Assembly: GCF_002019595.1 (NCBI RefSeq)
Contig: NZ_KV917369.1
Location: 2,504,417 to 2,568,416 of the forward strand
Length of the DNA stretch: 64,000 bases
Reading direction: 5' to 3'
DNA from: Priestia abyssalis
GTDB lineage: Bacteria; Bacillota; Bacilli; Bacillales; Bacillaceae_H
In this document: piece after piece, positions 43,410-54,401 of the stretch
How positions within the stretch are numbered: position 1 is the stretch's first letter
Layout: each line of letters begins with the position of its first letter
The notes under the pieces: model-generated
The model's database searches: none
Seen by the model: only the letters and a program-made list of their open reading frames with translations
What the model was told of the DNA's origin: nothing
Translations under genes and position numbers: made by a program

Positions 43410-43620
43410 GATTGATTTTTCTCCTTAAAATCGTTTTTCAACTTCATTATCCTAATCCTTATTCTTTTCTCTATTTGTGCTAATTTTCCTGCAGTGTCTT
43501 ATGCTGTGCCTTTTAATATGATTAACGTTTTAGTCATTTTCCGACCTTTCGCTTTTTGACAATTCATCTGTTTTCAGACTTGATCTTTTATATGGTACGA
43601 TAGGGGAAAGAGGTGAGAAT

Positions 43621-43920
43621 ATGGCTTTTGGTATTAAACGAGAAGAACTGCAGTTATGGAAAGATAAAGTAAGGAGCGGAAAGATTGCTTTTATCACGCA
43701 TTATTGGATCGATGAACGCTTCCCTGGTATGAAGACCGTCACGAAAGTAGGATGCGCCGATATTGAGCGGTTAATCAAATGGGGAGAGAAGTATGGCATT
43801 CCTTCACGCTATATTGACAACCGTTCACAATATCCTCATTTTGACTTATTAGGAAAACGGCAAGTGGAAATATTAGCAGCCGAGAATTTATTAGAGCAGC
43901 TTAAACGGTTTGAAAAATGA
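43621..43920 (+). CDS. YneQ-like conserved protein, 99 aa
   Basis: MAFGIKREELQLWKDKVRSG, then KIAFITHYWIDERFPG and GCADIERLIKWGEKYGI, closely fit what I remember of B. subtilis YneQ (same length). Function unknown. Ribosome site AGAGGTGAGAAT. A terminator follows at once. Confidence 0.75.
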   Translation: MAFGIKREELQLWKDKVRSGKIAFITHYWIDERFPGMKTVTKVGCADIERLIKWGEKYGIPSRYIDNRSQYPHFDLLGKRQVEILAAENLLEQLKRFEK

Positions 43921-43931
43921 CAGCTAATAAA

Positions 43932-43956
43932 AAAGCACCTTATATAGAGGTGCTTT
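43932..43956. terminator. Terminator of the YneQ-like gene
   Basis: AAAGCACCT / AGGTGCTTT, perfect nine-base arms, seven-base loop. Confidence 0.8.
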
Positions 43957-44050
43957 AGAAACTAATATACATAGAAGTCCTTCTTTCCATAAAAAAAGAT
44001 AATAACAAACTATAAGACTAACAAAATCCTGCCTCATAGAAAAGAGTTTG

Positions 44051-45103
44051 TTAGTTTAGCTCATCCAGCGCGAATGGGCCGTCCACTTCGTCATCCTGCA
44101 CCTTTACGTAGAAAGCCTCTGTTTGAAAGCCGAGCGATGTCGTTAAGTCCAAAACATCGACATTTACTTTCATATATCCGTCAGAAGGGAGGGAAACGCT
44201 GTCTAATGAAAAGGTAATTTCATTTCCGTCGTAAGCGGATGAAATGGCGGTGATTTCATGGTATCCGTCCTCTGTATAAGAGTCACCTTCTTGTTCATAT
44301 AAAGACAGATTTAAACGATAGGCGACATCTTCTTTCTCTGTTATGGAAAAGGAGAGCGCATCCATTGTTAACGAGTGAAGCTTTGGCGTTTTGAGTAAGC
44401 GGTTTTTGTCGATTTTCAAGCCTGTCGCTTTCTCTAGATATCGATGCAGTTCCTTATTATCCAATGCATTTTGTATCTTCTGATTTTCGTGTTCCGTTCT
44501 TCTATAAAAAGCCTCGTTACTATAAACATCTTCCACGTCTGTGGGTTCGGTAGCGCTGTACAACAGCACATAATCATCTGCCATGATTTCTTGCGGAAAC
44601 CATTGATGATGCTTCCCTGAATAGTTCCAAAATGCATCCCAGCGAACTGGTTCATTTTCCAGACCTCGCACATCAGCCCATTTCGAAAAAGGGAAATGGT
44701 GTGATTTCACATGATAATACGCGAAATGATGCCCGTATTCATGAGAGAGGGTTTCCCTGTATGACGCTGGCTCTGTATACGTATCGCCATTATATAAGGT
44801 AATCGTATTGGTGAGCGCATGAAAGTGAGCTTTAACGCCAGCATTCGCATGCGAACCGCCTTTGACTTGCACTTCCTGCAGCAAATAAATCTCGCTGCCA
44901 TGCTTGTTTTTCAGTAATTCCTCATAAAGCCCTTTTAATTTTTCCTCATCCCATGTTTCCGTATAGCTTAAAAACGAAATGCCTTCAGGCGATGTATATT
45001 TAGCATAATAGTTAGAATCATAAGCGGGAGAATCCAAACTTGATAGAATAGGCAAAAATACCAAAAGACAAATCACAACGTACATTTTTGTTAATTTCCC
45101 CAT
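44051..45103 (-). CDS. Secreted zinc metallopeptidase-like protein (HEXXH)
   Basis: 350 residues from MGKLTKMYVVICLLVFLPIL (AGAGGAT nine bases upstream). The N-terminal hydrophobic segment is a signal peptide or anchor. LSHEYGHHFAYYH (about residue 125) holds HEXXH, and FPQEIMADDYVLLYS downstream can supply the third metal ligand (Glu). The C-terminal 110 residues look like an Ig-like beta domain (NEITFSLDSVSLPSDGYMKV). Family not identified. It stands alone, next to 1 kb of non-coding DNA. Confidence 0.75.
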   Translation of the reverse strand: MGKLTKMYVVICLLVFLPILSSLDSPAYDSNYYAKYTSPEGISFLSYTETWDEEKLKGLYEELLKNKHGSEIYLLQEVQVKGGSHANAGVKAHFHALTNTITLYNGDTYTEPASYRETLSHEYGHHFAYYHVKSHHFPFSKWADVRGLENEPVRWDAFWNYSGKHHQWFPQEIMADDYVLLYSATEPTDVEDVYSNEAFYRRTEHENQKIQNALDNKELHRYLEKATGLKIDKNRLLKTPKLHSLTMDALSFSITEKEDVAYRLNLSLYEQEGDSYTEDGYHEITAISSAYDGNEITFSLDSVSLPSDGYMKVNVDVLDLTTSLGFQTEAFYVKVQDDEVDGPFALDELN

Positions 45104-46114
45104 GATGATCACATCCTCTTCATCATTTTATCATGGAGACTATGAAATAAAGCTTGTTTCATTTTTCCAGAAGCGGGTGGGAGAAATGTAGATTAAAAGA
45201 ATCAACAGAAAGAAGGGAAGGAGACAATATTTAACGGAGTGAATATTGAAGGGTTAACAAGTGTATCAAGTTAGGAAGCGGAAAAACAAATCACTGGTGC
45301 ATAAACAAGTAGGAGCGCAGGGCTAGTACCTGTTTCATTTTACTTTTAACCTTGTAAAGGATTGATCCAAAATTCCAAATGTGAATATTTATACTTTAAA
45401 ATTAATTTTGTTGCAAAATATACGAGGTTTATATTTCTTATTTTGGATATATATTCAGTTATTTCCATTTAAAACCATACATATAGGTAAGTGATGGAGA
45501 AGAAATGGAAGGAGAAGTAATCCTTATTTTAGCGCATTATGAGTTATAGCATGAAAATAGCAAGCTTAAAACATGTTTAACATGCAACATCAAATTTTGG
45601 ACTGTAAATTAAATGAAATGGTATCAGATAAAAAATAAGGTGTTCAAATAGAAAAACGATAAGGGAAGAGAAAAATATGATTTAAAAAAGGTTTCAAGAA
45701 AACCAGCAAAAAAGAATATCTCCATATTATGTAAACTAAAATAAAAAAGAAGTACCACGGTCATACATACATACAGCCTATATTTAAGTCAATTTATGTG
45801 TTCAACTTAAACATAAGCAAATATTTCATTTAAATTTAATTTGGATCAATTCAAATGAATTTTATATAGTTAATCAGATTTGTTGATTTCTTTAGATGAT
45901 CGTTAATGCTGTGATAATTCAAGAACTCCTTAAATTAATACGAAATATGGCATGCAGCAAATAGATTTACGTTAGCTCTAATTTTTCTCTGATATCTCAT
46001 TTTTTAAAGTATACTTATATTTTGAGATGGAATGAATCTCACTTCATTTATATTCCTATAATATATATTATGTTCGGGGCGTTGTTTTGAATAAAAAAAT
46101 ATGCACTCTCCTTT
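45104..46114. other. About 1 kb of AT-rich DNA without a gene
   Basis: No open frame with ribosome site, no strong terminator, no tRNA-like fold. Base composition drops well below the flanks. It borders the homing-endonuclease-like pair and may have arrived with it. Confidence 0.5.
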
Positions 46115-46486
46115 CTACTCTATTCGGTGCTTATAGCTTTTATTTTTAATGTTTTTAAAATCAATAAAATCAACACTGTATTCTAACACATCATTAATAA
46201 ATAAATGATGATTCTTTGCAAACTCTTTAACATTTTCTAATAGTTGTTCATCATAGGTTGTTTTAAATTGAACACGATCTTTAGGTCTTAGTTTTTTATT
46301 GAAAGTAATGACTCCTTGAGACAATACTGTTTGCAATCCACTTTCAATTAAGTAGTTGGGATACGTATCATATTCAGCCGCTAAAACATTTAATTTGTCA
46401 ATTATGGATTGACTAATATTGGTTCTAAACTTAACTCTAGAAGGATCGGTCATTTGAATTAATCCTGCACCAGTTTTTTTAAACAT
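46115..46486 (-). CDS. Small protein of two tandem ribbon-helix-helix-like units
   Basis: 123 residues, ribosome site GAGGAG. Two similar halves: RVKFRTNISQSIIDKLNVLA then AEYDTYPNYLIESGLQTVL (about 18-56), and RVQFKTTYDEQLLENVKEFA then KNHHLFINDVLEYSVDFI (about 71-108). Each is strand-helix-helix as in MetJ/Arc DNA-binding proteins; a single chain could form the usual dimer. It follows the endonuclease-like gene by 22 bases and could be its repressor or DNA-targeting partner. Similar proteins may be annotated otherwise elsewhere; function unproven. Confidence 0.6.
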   Translation of the reverse strand: MFKKTGAGLIQMTDPSRVKFRTNISQSIIDKLNVLAAEYDTYPNYLIESGLQTVLSQGVITFNKKLRPKDRVQFKTTYDEQLLENVKEFAKNHHLFINDVLEYSVDFIDFKNIKNKSYKHRIE

Positions 46487-46508
46487 ATTCGATTTCTCCT
46501 CTGTATTA

Positions 46509-47721
<1,213 letters not shown>

Positions 47722-48186
47722 CTAATTATGATTGGGAGATTTTCTGGAAGGTGTTTTGTTAATAATATAGTAGCTCAAAATTAATATGAGGATAACGAAA
47801 GCATGTAATAATGTATTAAACGGGTTGTCGTGATCAACAATAATTATGCGGATCATGGCTGTAATGCCAATGTAGAGAAAGTATCTCATCGGAAAATGGT
47901 AGTTCTCTCGGAAATACTTTACAATCATGGAGATAAATTCGAAATAGAGGAAAAAGACAAGGATCTGTTCGAGGAAATGTTGAAAATCGGTTGCTTTAGA
48001 TGTGATAATGAATGTTGCAAAATGAAAAACTTCTTTCGTCATTAAAATACATAAAACCATCGCGAGTATGACTAATGATGTATTTAAGATAAATTGTAAT
48101 ATTGATGGGAAAGCTATACGAAAAGCCGGAAGTTTACTAAATTCAAAAATCGCTTTTTGTGAGGTGATCTTCCACGTATCTCTCAT
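47722..48186 (-). CDS. psiE: PsiE-family membrane protein
   Basis: 154 residues with four hydrophobic segments; the family's typical FEFISMIVKYFRENYHFPMR and YIGITAMIRIIIVDHD are present. PsiE is a phosphate-starvation-inducible protein of unknown activity. Ribosome site GGGGGT. Monocistronic. Confidence 0.88.
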   Translation of the reverse strand: MRDTWKITSQKAIFEFSKLPAFRIAFPSILQFILNTSLVILAMVLCILMTKEVFHFATFIITSKATDFQHFLEQILVFFLYFEFISMIVKYFRENYHFPMRYFLYIGITAMIRIIIVDHDNPFNTLLHAFVILILILSYYIINKTPSRKSPNHN

Positions 48187-48550
48187 TCATTAGTACCCCC
48201 TTTATCTTCGCATATAATAATCTTACACTATTTATTGCATCAGTCCTTTGCAAAAATGTTTTTTAATACTTTTATGCTAACATCCTAAACAGAGGTTTAG
48301 TTAAAAAATGGAACATCTTCTGACACACAAAATAAAAAGATGTAAGAAAGCATCCCATAAATATCACCCATCTATAACTGCGTTCTTGTTTGTTCATCTT
48401 TAAGCGCCCTTTCTCGTTTTATATTTCGTAAATAAAAAGACCCTGATTCTTATTGGTAAACCAGCCAGGCTGTACGTTCTTTATTTATAGCAAGAAATGG
48501 ACTGTACTTAAGGAGAAGGATCGACTAACAGCAAAAATCGAGCCAGAGCG
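48187..48550. other. Intergenic region
   Basis: AT-rich; no gene, no strong hairpin. Several stops in every frame. Confidence 0.4.
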
Positions 48551-49438
48551 TTAAGTCTCTGACTTGATTAAATTCTTTCTCAAATAGTGAATGAACGGAT
48601 GCTCGCTCTCATCCACTTTCCTCGTACAAATAAACAAACTTTGATTGATTTCTGCCTGCTCCACAAAGACTCGAGCAAGCTTTCCTTGTGCTAATCTTTC
48701 CTTTACGCTGCAGGCTGGTGCGAGTGTCATTCCGTAACCTGCCTCAACAACCTTTATTGATTCAAGTACGCCTTGCATTTGTAAGCCGAATTTCGGTAAC
48801 GGACAATTATGGGTATAAAAAATTGCCTCTAACAAATCAAGCGTTGAACTGCCTCGTTCCCTGTAAATAAAATCATGCTCACTTAAATCAAAAATCGACA
48901 TCTCTTTATTCGCTAAAGGATGCGTTGGATGCACAACAAACCAAAATGGGATATCGAGTATTTTCTCGAAGTGTAAATCTTCATGACCGATGTTACTTTG
49001 CACAACAAAGCCAAAATCAACTTCATAATTAAGGACGCGATGTTCAACAGACTGCACATTCCCTAAAGACACATATACATCGACATCTGGATTTTCTAGT
49101 TTATAACCAGCAATTATTGGCGGTAAGATATAATTCGTTGAAATATAGGACGAAGCAATTTGTACTCTCTCCTTTTTTTCTAAAAATGTTTTGAGTTTTT
49201 CATCAATCTGTTCTTCTAAATGAAACAAACGTAATCCTTGCTGATAAAGAAATTCACCTTCAGATGTGAGTTGAATCCCTCTTCCTTTACCTGTAATTAA
49301 TTTGACCCCTATCTCCCGCTCTAGTTTACGAATCTGAGCTGTGACAGCGGGCTGACTAATATGTAGTAAATTTGCCGCTTCGGTTATACTTCCTAATTTT
49401 GCAACATTCGTAAAAATACGTAACGTGTGTAAATTCAT
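48551..49438 (-). CDS. LysR-family regulator
   Basis: 295 residues from MNLHTLRIFTNVAKLGSITE; the winged helix continues AANLLHISQPAVTAQIRKLE. The C-terminal domain is the periplasmic-binding-like effector fold. Resembles the CysL/YwfK type. Divergent from a TauE/SafE exporter 99 bases away; LysR proteins normally control such a neighbour, so a sulfur compound may be the effector (inference). Confidence 0.9.
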   Translation of the reverse strand: MNLHTLRIFTNVAKLGSITEAANLLHISQPAVTAQIRKLEREIGVKLITGKGRGIQLTSEGEFLYQQGLRLFHLEEQIDEKLKTFLEKKERVQIASSYISTNYILPPIIAGYKLENPDVDVYVSLGNVQSVEHRVLNYEVDFGFVVQSNIGHEDLHFEKILDIPFWFVVHPTHPLANKEMSIFDLSEHDFIYRERGSSTLDLLEAIFYTHNCPLPKFGLQMQGVLESIKVVEAGYGMTLAPACSVKERLAQGKLARVFVEQAEINQSLFICTRKVDESEHPFIHYLRKNLIKSET

Positions 49439-49537
49439 TTCTTCACCCAACTCATAACTTTATCTTATGAATAAACAAAAAATATATATTTGTTTTATGA
49501 ATAGTATAGCAGTAATTTAAGTGTAGGGGTGATTTGT

Positions 49538-50305
49538 TTGGAAAACTTGCTATTGGCATGGCTATCAATCGATGGACTTTTATTATTTGCTATTGGCGTG
49601 CTTGCTGCTATTATTGGTGGCATGTTTGGAGCTGCAGGATTCGTATTACTACCTGCCCTGCTGCTAGTTGGCATACCGATTCATGCGACGGTTGCAGTCA
49701 ATAAATTTGCGACAGGCGTATCTTCATTATCGACGGTCCTTGTACTTGCTGTAAAAAAGAAAGTACAACTCAAACAAATGCTCCCACTCATGTTCGTCGC
49801 TGGACTTGGCGGAATAAGCGGTGCATTTTTCGCAACAAGATTGTCGGAACAGACGATGAATATCGTTGCTTGTATCGTGTTAATTTCCATGTTTTTCATT
49901 GTTTTAAAAAGTAATAAAACTGGGCTAGTTAGTGAACAACAAGACACTGAACAACCAACTACTTTGTTAGCTCCATTTTTTATCGGGATATATGATGGTG
50001 GGTTTGGGCCAGGATCAGCTCTTTTAAACATTACATACTTTTTGAAAAAACAATTTATCTATTTAAAAGCTGCTGAAATGACCCGCTTTGTGATGTTTGC
50101 AAGTTGTATGAGTGCGTTTTTATTTTATTTCTTCTATGGTATTGTAGATTGGGGCATTGCCATTCCGGTAACAGTTGGTTCAATCGTCGGCTCACATATC
50201 GGACTAAAAATCGTCCCTTATTTAAAAGGAAAATGGATTCAGCTTTTGCTTCCAATTATCTCTTTATTATTAATTGTTCAAGTTATCGCTGACTTGCTAT
50301 TTTAG
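49538..50305 (+). CDS. TauE/SafE-family sulfite/organosulfur exporter
   Basis: 255 residues from a TTG start (AGGGGTG seven bases upstream; a GTG three codons earlier is possible). About eight hydrophobic segments; GGMFGAAGFVLLPALLLVGI and FFIGIYDGGFGPGSALLNI are the two repeats of the family. Probably exports sulfite, sulfoacetate or a related anion, under the divergent LysR regulator. Confidence 0.88.
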   Translation: MENLLLAWLSIDGLLLFAIGVLAAIIGGMFGAAGFVLLPALLLVGIPIHATVAVNKFATGVSSLSTVLVLAVKKKVQLKQMLPLMFVAGLGGISGAFFATRLSEQTMNIVACIVLISMFFIVLKSNKTGLVSEQQDTEQPTTLLAPFFIGIYDGGFGPGSALLNITYFLKKQFIYLKAAEMTRFVMFASCMSAFLFYFFYGIVDWGIAIPVTVGSIVGSHIGLKIVPYLKGKWIQLLLPIISLLLIVQVIADLLF

Positions 50306-50355
50306 TGATTTTATAAAGATGGTTTGCTTTGTTCTCGGAGCGTTGAATTTATTCC

Positions 50356-51525
50356 TTATCTAGAAAGTTGTTGTGCAGGAGTAAACATGTAGTTTCTAAG
50401 TAAAATAGTTACCAAACTTAGGATCAATGATAGGATTCCCACCAATACGACGTATTGTGTACCCATTTCTGATATAAATAACCCGCCTACAGCTGCACCC
50501 AATGTTGTTCCTACGTTACAGGCCGATATAAATAAGCCATTGGCGAAATCAGGCGCTTCGGGAGCTGAAGACGCAAGCCAATATTGGTTAATATTACCTC
50601 CTACTCCACCTAAGACTCCCCAAATGAAAGTAATGAACGCCATAGGTAAGGTAAACTGCCCAAATAAGAATAATAGGATGTAAACCACTCCTAATACAAA
50701 AGGAAAAGATGCCACAAATTTATTCGCATTTTTAGTTAGTAGTTTCCCTGCCACAATATTTCCAATAATATTGGCTCCGCCGTATACAAATAATATTAAG
50801 CTAATTGTGTTTGAAGACATATTCGTAACAGTTTTCAGATAATCAGCAAGATAGCTATAAACCCCAAATATGGCTGAGTTTAATAAAATGACCGTCACGA
50901 TGGAAAGCCATATAATAGATTTTTTTAATACGGAAAATTGTGTACCATAAGAAAGTCTTTCTTCAACAGGCATAGATGGCACGAAAATCAAGGTAGCAAT
51001 GAATGCAATAGCATTAACAATAGCAAAGAATATCATTGCCATTTGTAAAGAAGTTACATTTGCAATAAAACTTGCGATTGGTACGCCGACTACCATACCA
51101 GCAGATACTCCTATAAATACTTTAGAAACAGCTTTTGGAGCTTCTTCTTTACTTACTGAGGCAGCAGCTACTGTAAATGCCAAAGAACAGTAAATTGGAT
51201 GAAAAAAGGCTGGAATGATACGAGCAATTAATAGAATGGTAAAGTTAGATGTAATTATGGATACGATGTTCCCCAAAACGAAAACACCTAATACAAGTAA
51301 CATGACCTTTTTCCGATCTATACCGGAAAACAGTAATGGCATTGTTGGACTGGATACAGCAACAACAAAGGCAAAAACACTTACCAGCAATCCCGCTTTT
51401 GATATACTGACATGAAAGTGATCAGCAATGGCAGGCAATATCCCGATAACCCCCATTTCGGTATTTAAGATACCGAAGACTCCTATGGTTAATATAAATA
51501 TAAGCAAGTTATTTCGTTTAGTCAT
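50356..51525 (-). CDS. MFS transporter, DHA1 type
   Basis: 389 residues with twelve hydrophobic segments; LLFSGIDRKKVMLLVLGVFV (loop 2-3) and VIGVSAGMVVGVPIASFIAN-like TM5 region mark a small-molecule exporter. Ribosome site GAAAGAAGGGAAT. It lies downstream of a cyclophilin-like lipoprotein gene. A 32-base fragment of a near-identical gene occurs at 56331-56362, so a second copy once existed. Confidence 0.85.
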   Translation of the reverse strand: MTKRNNLLIFILTIGVFGILNTEMGVIGILPAIADHFHVSISKAGLLVSVFAFVVAVSSPTMPLLFSGIDRKKVMLLVLGVFVLGNIVSIITSNFTILLIARIIPAFFHPIYCSLAFTVAAASVSKEEAPKAVSKVFIGVSAGMVVGVPIASFIANVTSLQMAMIFFAIVNAIAFIATLIFVPSMPVEERLSYGTQFSVLKKSIIWLSIVTVILLNSAIFGVYSYLADYLKTVTNMSSNTISLILFVYGGANIIGNIVAGKLLTKNANKFVASFPFVLGVVYILLFLFGQFTLPMAFITFIWGVLGGVGGNINQYWLASSAPEAPDFANGLFISACNVGTTLGAAVGGLFISEMGTQYVVLVGILSLILSLVTILLRNYMFTPAQQLSR

Positions 51526-51610
51526 AAAATAGATTCCCTTCTTTCAGGAAAGTGTCATTTTCTGGTTGCGTAAAGGTGAGTTATTTAAGGAGCTATCTTA
51601 CCTTTATCAA

Positions 51611-52180
51611 TTAGTCAACTTTTTCAATTGTAACTGTAAAATCGCCGTTAACATTTTCAAGCTTTTCTATGCCAGATTCAATTTTCCCGAGTTTAATAAG
51701 CCCATTTGAATATCGAAAATCCTTATAAAATATAGCTAAATTCCCCCAAGGAGCGTAATAAGTGAGGTCTCCAATTGAAGGGTCGCTGCCTGATGGTGCC
51801 TCTTCAGTAGATAATTTATTTGATGGATAACTAATTTTTTCCGTTCCTGCATAATCTTCAAATGTTAATGTAAGTGGGAGTAATGATAAAACATCCTTAC
51901 TTGTTGGATTATCATACATGTTGACAATGACTTCTTCGTTGTTAAATGTTAATTTTATTCTTATACCTCCCATAGCATCTGACCCTTCATGATCGAGTGT
52001 AGAATCTTGGCTATCCCTGTTGTTTGATTCATCAGCGGTCACCCCTTGTTTGCTGCTTTGATGAATAGTCAAATTTTCTTCGTTGCTTGTGTTTTCTTCA
52101 TTGGTCCTGCTATTGCAAGCTGTTAAAAACATGGAAGATACTGTAAGTGATAATAATATCCGTTGAACGGTCTTCTTCAT
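51611..52180 (-). CDS. Cyclophilin-like-fold lipoprotein
   Basis: 189 residues. Lipoprotein signal MKKTVQRILLSLTVSSMFLT ending in LTAC; an acidic Ser/Asn linker (about 25-65); then a cyclophilin-like domain (about 70-188) with IRIKLTFNNEEVIVNMYDNP, TSKDVLSLLPLTLTFEDYAG and LTYYAPWGNLAIFYKDF. These domains (Cyclophil_like2 type) often accompany alcohol dehydrogenases or oxidoreductases. Ribosome site AGGGGG. Likely co-transcribed with the MFS gene. Confidence 0.8.
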   Translation of the reverse strand: MKKTVQRILLSLTVSSMFLTACNSRTNEENTSNEENLTIHQSSKQGVTADESNNRDSQDSTLDHEGSDAMGGIRIKLTFNNEEVIVNMYDNPTSKDVLSLLPLTLTFEDYAGTEKISYPSNKLSTEEAPSGSDPSIGDLTYYAPWGNLAIFYKDFRYSNGLIKLGKIESGIEKLENVNGDFTVTIEKVD

Positions 52181-52249
52181 TAAAATCCCCCTATTGTATT
52201 TGCATATAAGTTACATATACAAAGATAACCATGAACTTACTATTAGTAA

Positions 52250-52277
52250 AAAATGCCTCAAAACGATGAGGCATTTT
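52250..52277. terminator. Hairpin terminator
   Basis: AAAATGCCTCA / TGAGGCATTTT, perfect 11-base arms, six-base loop. It lies upstream of the leftward lipoprotein gene, so it would stop plus-strand or incoming leftward reading. Confidence 0.8.
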
Positions 52278-52285
52278 AAGAAAAT

Positions 52286-52506
52286 CATCATTAATTGATT
52301 AATCAACATCTGTTTATAATTATAAATAGAAACACGATGCTCACAATGGTTAAATAAACACGATTTGTTGATTATTGAACAAACCAATTAAAATTGTTGA
52401 TTATCTTTAGGGAAGTCGGGTTACCTAAAATGTCGAAAATAGATAGAAGAATACCTAAAAGCCAAGAAGCTATTAAAAAGGCTCTTATTGAACTGATGTC
52501 TGAAAA
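52286..52506 (+). repeat. Direct repeat, copy A (TetR promoter plus first codons)
   Basis: Aligns base by base with 55578-55800 at roughly nine in ten positions. It includes the palindrome TTGATTAATCAA, the promoter region and the first 25 codons of a TetR gene. Confidence 0.9.
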
Positions 52507-52543
52507 CCCAATCCAAAATCCATTTGATATCGTTCACTTTTAA
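52430..52543 (+). pseudogene. Truncated TetR regulator (copy A)
   Basis: MSKIDRRIPKSQEAIKKALI then ELMSEN match the start of the intact regulator at 55723; after codon 26 the sequence changes (PIQNPFDIVHF) and stops. About 145 residues are lost. The stop lies three bases from the end of the convergent DUF4405 gene. Confidence 0.85.
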
Positions 52544-52545
52544 AG

Positions 52546-53238
52546 TTATTTCAGTTTTTTTTGAACTACTTTTTTCTCCTGCCTCTGAATAAATTTCAAA
52601 GTATAATGTGTCCCAGCAATATAGATTCCCATGATGGATAGGTGGTCAATTAAAAACCTTATAGTGGAATCATCATTGAACCAACCAAATGGGTTGTAAA
52701 TAAATAGCTTAGAACCCATTTCTCCCTCGAAGGAAGCATGCACCCCGTAGGCAACGATTAATATCGCCAAAATACGCAACGCAATGGTGCGAATACGGCT
52801 AGTACCGGTGATTCCTGTCATCCTCCGTACTGAATTGATAATCATTCCCCATGATAATCCGATATGGACTGCCATGATGATAAATCCCCAATAGGCAGTC
52901 TGAACATGTATTTGCCGTAGCATCATGTCGTTATTTATAGGAATAAAGGGAAATAAATCACTGGATATTAATATTCCACATATCATCATCACAACCATGG
53001 CTACTAGAAAAAGCAGATTGAGTCCGATTTGCAGAATACGCTGAAAATTATGCTTTCCCTTTAAAATCACTTTATACCAACGCCGATTTAAAAAATTATG
53101 GACGATAAATAATACAAGCACCACAACTCCAACGACTTCATGGATCATATTTCCGGTAATATAGTAAGCCATTGCTATCAACATGAGAACGGTCATAACA
53201 AGGTCATTAACAAGCCAGAATAACATTTTACGATTCAA
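52546..53238 (-). CDS. DUF4405 cytochrome-b-like membrane protein
   Basis: 230 residues, TTG start eight bases after AAAGAGG. Five or six hydrophobic segments with paired histidines suited to haem: MIHEVVGVVV, FIVHNFLNRRWYK, RQIHVQTAYWGF and MAVHIGLSWGM, the DUF4405 pattern. Probably a membrane b-type cytochrome handling electrons. It lies directly downstream of a P460-like c-haem lipoprotein gene (86 bases), so both may form one redox chain. Confidence 0.8.
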   Translation of the reverse strand: MNRKMLFWLVNDLVMTVLMLIAMAYYITGNMIHEVVGVVVLVLFIVHNFLNRRWYKVILKGKHNFQRILQIGLNLLFLVAMVVMMICGILISSDLFPFIPINNDMMLRQIHVQTAYWGFIIMAVHIGLSWGMIINSVRRMTGITGTSRIRTIALRILAILIVAYGVHASFEGEMGSKLFIYNPFGWFNDDSTIRFLIDHLSIMGIYIAGTHYTLKFIQRQEKKVVQKKLK

Positions 53239-53324
53239 CGTATTTTCCTCTTTCTATTTAATTTATCATTGGATTATGTTCCAATAGTGAACCTGTAAAC
53301 TATCTTTTAATGGGAACACACCCA

Positions 53325-54086
53325 TTAGCTTTTAAATTTCTGTAAATACATATTCAAAAGAACCTCCTCAATTATTTTCGTTTTTTCCTCCCCGTCTATT
53401 AAACTACTTACTCCTTTGTTTGCATCCTTAGAATCAATCATATGGGCAGATATCTCACTTACCTTCCAGTCCTCTGTATGAATAGCAGCAATTGGGTTTT
53501 CTGTACTGCTGTTTTTTGATTGTGAAATCTCTCCCAAATTAAACTCTTGCATTTGATCTAACGAATTCATATATTGATCCCTTTCCTGATTTGCGTGGCA
53601 GGTATAGCATCGTCCAATAGCTCGTCCACCAATACCATCTTCCATCACTTCTCTGTCAGGAGTAAATGCCTGAAATTCCCATTCCCCAGTACGCTCCTCA
53701 GGCGAGTACTGGGAACCCCAGCCGGTACGCTTTTCCATCACTAAATAATGCTCAAGCTCTCCATCTCGAAATCCTTCGAGAGTGATAACGGTGCCGCTCG
53801 GAAGCTCCTCTCTGTTCTGCACTGCTTCAATTGCTTCCCTACTATTTACATAAATGTTTTCATGAATATCTCCTCGATCGTAAGTGGCAAACACAATTCC
53901 CTCTTCAAGGTCTTCAGGGAATTTAACAAGGTTAGCTCCAGATCCAATCTCAGCGTATTCCCCGGATTTAGCCCCAGAGGAATTCTCTTCTTGTTGAGAA
54001 ATGTTCATTGTACTAGTATCGTTGTTGCAAGCAGTAAGGGTGAGGGCTAGCAGCAACGCAAATGAATGAAATAATCGTTTTTTCAT
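53325..54086 (-). CDS. Cytochrome P460-like lipoprotein
   Basis: 253 residues. Lipobox TLTAC (Cys near 20), Ser/Glu-rich linker, then a P460-type domain: VKFPEDLEEGIVFATYDRGD, HENIYVNSREAIEA, LEGFRDGELEHYLVMEKRTG, WGSQYSPEERTGEWEFQAF and the haem-binding CYTCH (about 160). P460 proteins oxidise hydroxylamine or detoxify NO in some bacteria; the cross-linking lysine cannot be assigned with certainty. The 80 residues after CXXCH are not part of the usual domain. Ribosome site GAGGAGG. Confidence 0.8.
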   Translation of the reverse strand: MKKRLFHSFALLLALTLTACNNDTSTMNISQQEENSSGAKSGEYAEIGSGANLVKFPEDLEEGIVFATYDRGDIHENIYVNSREAIEAVQNREELPSGTVITLEGFRDGELEHYLVMEKRTGWGSQYSPEERTGEWEFQAFTPDREVMEDGIGGRAIGRCYTCHANQERDQYMNSLDQMQEFNLGEISQSKNSSTENPIAAIHTEDWKVSEISAHMIDSKDANKGVSSLIDGEEKTKIIEEVLLNMYLQKFKS

Positions 54087-54401
54087 ACCGTTTTCCTCCT
54101 CTAAATTTCGTTTTATTATAAATTCATCTTGACTTGGCTTCTAATCCAAGTTGAATATCGTTATCTTTAAATGATAAGGGAATTACTTTCATACTGATTT
54201 CTTCTCTATTCGTTATATCTGCCAAGCATAGAAAACTCCAATATATGGTGACGATTAACAACACCCTTCAAATCTACATAACGTATGGAATTCTATTCAG
54301 ACAAAAAATGTGAATCCCGACAAGATATGCAGGATTCACACAGCGATTTCACTCAAAGTACCATTGGCACGCAAAGCATTCTAAGATCTTCAACATAAGC
54401 A
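54087..54401. other. Intergenic region
   Basis: No gene. A hairpin terminator for the leftward or incoming transcript is at 54309-54340; the P460 promoter must lie between 54087 and 54300. Confidence 0.4.
54309..54340. terminator. Hairpin terminator of the hydrolase gene
   Basis: TGTGAATCC / GGATTCACA, perfect nine-base arms; on the minus strand followed by ATTTTTTGT. Confidence 0.75.

Noticed and set aside
45104..46114. Search for tRNA, riboswitch or hidden gene in the 1-kb gap
   Set aside because: No cloverleaf, no conserved loop motif, no frame with ribosome site could be found by eye.
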